DNA of 7,388 bases, from assembly GCA_022865865.1 (NCBI GenBank), contig JALHTN010000116.1:1-7388 (forward strand), given 5' to 3'. The notes under the pieces were generated by a model. That model was given only the letters and a program-made list of their open reading frames with translations, ran no database searches and had not been told where the DNA came from. Of this stretch, positions 6,391 through 7,388 are shown piece by piece. Each line of letters opens with the position of its first letter. Position 1 is the stretch's first letter. The stretch comes from Anaerolineales bacterium (lineage in GTDB: Bacteria > Chloroflexota > Anaerolineae > Anaerolineales > UBA4823). The position numbers and the translations under genes are program-made.

Positions 6391-6815
6391 TGAACCCAGC
6401 AACACCTGATAAAAAAAAGACCTGGCTGCGGTTCACTGGGCTAGTGCTGGGGATGGGGATCCTGGTGTGGCTGCCCGTTGAAGAGACCAGTGAGCTGGGA
6501 GCGTTGGTGATCTCTGGCTTGATCTGCACCTGGGGTGGGGTATGGCTGCTGCTCAAACCTGCTCCTGATGATAAGCATTTAATTATGCGGTACGTTTTAG
6601 TCGGGGGCGGAGCTGGACTGCTCCTGGCTCCCCTGGCGATGCTGCTGCTGGCTTTCAAGAGCGGCATCCATGGGCATGGAACCCCGGATTACACAGTCAG
6701 CCAGCTGCGGGATGTCCTCTGCCGTATTCCGTATTTTGTGCTGGGTGGATCCCTGGTTGGTTTGGGCAGCGGTTTGTGGCGATTCGCGAAAAGAGACCCC
6801 TCCCAGGAGGAATGA
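6387..6815 (+). CDS. Four-helix integral membrane protein of unknown function
   Basis: This is a 142-aa hydrophobic protein with four likely membrane helices at about residues 13-30, 36-57, 67-91 and 110-133, and charged ends (PDKKKTW at the N-terminus; WRFAKRDPSQEE at the C-terminus). The positive N- and C-terminal ends predict both termini inside. Gly-rich helix segments (VGGGAG, LGGSLVGLGSG) suggest close helix packing. I recognise no family or catalytic motif. The start ATG overlaps the kinase stop as ATGA (6387-6390), with a second ATG immediately after (6390), so translation is probably coupled to the kinase-like gene. This makes a functional pairing plausible, for example as a membrane anchor or input partner for the sensorless kinase-like protein; that is inference from context only. 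Confidence 0.75.
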   Translation: MMNPATPDKKKTWLRFTGLVLGMGILVWLPVEETSELGALVISGLICTWGGVWLLLKPAPDDKHLIMRYVLVGGGAGLLLAPLAMLLLAFKSGIHGHGTPDYTVSQLRDVLCRIPYFVLGGSLVGLGSGLWRFAKRDPSQEE

Positions 6816-6824
6816 TCAATACGC

Positions 6825-7388
6825 ATGCCGTACGCAGGTGAGATTCATTACCGCGGTTCTGTTAGCAGCAGCAGGGAACGAGATCCTTTGATCTTGATTC
6901 ATGGAGCTGGGGGTTCTTATCTGTACTGGCCGCCGGAAATCCGGCGCCTAGCCGGGGGAGGTGTCCTGGCCATCGATCTGCCCGGGCATGGTGATTCTGT
7001 TGGGGATGGAAAAGAGAGCATTGATGCCTATGCTCATGCGCTGCTCGATTATATGGAAATTCTGGAGATCGACCAGGCAGTGCTCGCAGGTCACTCGATG
7101 GGCAGTGCCGTCGCCCAAAGAATAAGCCTGGACTACCCAGAGCGCGTGCGGGCTTTGATCCTGATCGGAGCAGGGGCCAAATTACGAGTTTATCCGCAGC
7201 TGATTGAGCTATGCAGCCGCGAAGTAACTTACCCTGACGCAGTCACGCAGGTTGTGAAATGGGCTTTCAGCCAGCAAGCCGATCAGATATTGGTTAAATT
7301 GGCTGAAGAACGGATGGAGGAGATGCCCCGCAGCGTTCTGCTGGCGGATTTCAAAGCCTGTGATGCTTTCGATATGCGAGATCAGGTG
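6825..7388 (+). CDS. Alpha/beta hydrolase (3' truncated by window end)
   Basis: The ATG at 6825 opens 188 codons with no stop before the window ends. The translation (MPYAGEIHYRGS...) has the alpha/beta-hydrolase fold order: strand and oxyanion loop LILIHGAGGSYLYW (22-35), AIDLPGHGDS (49-58), then the nucleophile elbow AGHSMGS (88-94) with Ser91, followed by PERVRALILIGAGAKL (105-120) and a helical cap region. The visible part ends at DFKACDAFDMRDQV, just before where the catalytic Asp and His normally lie. Substrate cannot be told; esterase/hydrolase of the MhpC type is the general class. An AGGAGG (6805-6810) sits 14 bases before this ATG, longer than usual; the frame has a stop at 6813-6815, so no earlier start exists. 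It is probably the third gene of the cassette. Confidence 0.9.
   Translation, partial: MPYAGEIHYRGSVSSSRERDPLILIHGAGGSYLYWPPEIRRLAGGGVLAIDLPGHGDSVGDGKESIDAYAHALLDYMEILEIDQAVLAGHSMGSAVAQRISLDYPERVRALILIGAGAKLRVYPQLIELCSREVTYPDAVTQVVKWAFSQQADQILVKLAEERMEEMPRSVLLADFKACDAFDMRDQV

Noticed and set aside
6440..6545. G-quadruplex in the membrane-protein gene
   Set aside because: G runs (GGGG, GGGG, GG, GG) are irregular and explained by Gly/Trp/Val codons of the membrane helices.

Overview
The window looks like ordinary chromosome from a member of the Chloroflexota, most likely class Anaerolineae. This is inference from gene content. The clues are a membrane-anchored LysM protein with a Thr/Pro-rich 'PTATATPKP' linker, a primary-type sigma factor without region 1.1, and a methionyl-tRNA synthetase with a non-canonical KMSKS loop. 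No mobile element, phage gene, CRISPR array, rRNA or tRNA is visible.

Layout. Positions 1-404 (+) are the 3' end of a LysM/transmembrane protein that converges on the next block. From 425 to about 4813 everything is on the minus strand, read right to left: a DUF177/YceD protein (4813-4289), a possible 42-aa leader ORF (4224-4096), a sigma-70 factor (TTG start at 4105, end 3053), a terminator-like hairpin (2825-2854), then metG (2725-923) and a sixA-like phosphohistidine phosphatase (919-425) only 3 nt behind it. An A+T-rich divergent intergenic region (4814-4994) carries a near-consensus sigma-70 promoter (TTGACG, 17 bp, TATAAT) driving DUF177. Rightward from it run rdgB (4995-5594), then a tight cassette: a short HisKA_3 histidine-kinase-like protein (5713-6390), a four-helix membrane protein (6387-6815, ATGA overlap) and an alpha/beta hydrolase (6825 to window end, truncated).

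Most of the window is housekeeping: tRNA charging, transcription initiation, nucleotide-pool sanitation, and a ribosome/23S-associated DUF177. The most interesting parts are (1) the kinase-like protein, which keeps the phospho-acceptor LHDG motif but has lost the recognisable ATP-binding boxes, suggesting a pseudokinase or a Spo0B/ChpT-like phosphotransferase translationally coupled to a membrane protein; (2) the 5' leader of the sigma gene, with a well-placed SD-GTG leader ORF overlapping the sigma TTG start; (3) the KISGS loop of MetRS; and (4) a perfect 9-bp inverted repeat before the kinase gene, part of which recurs in the divergent promoter region.
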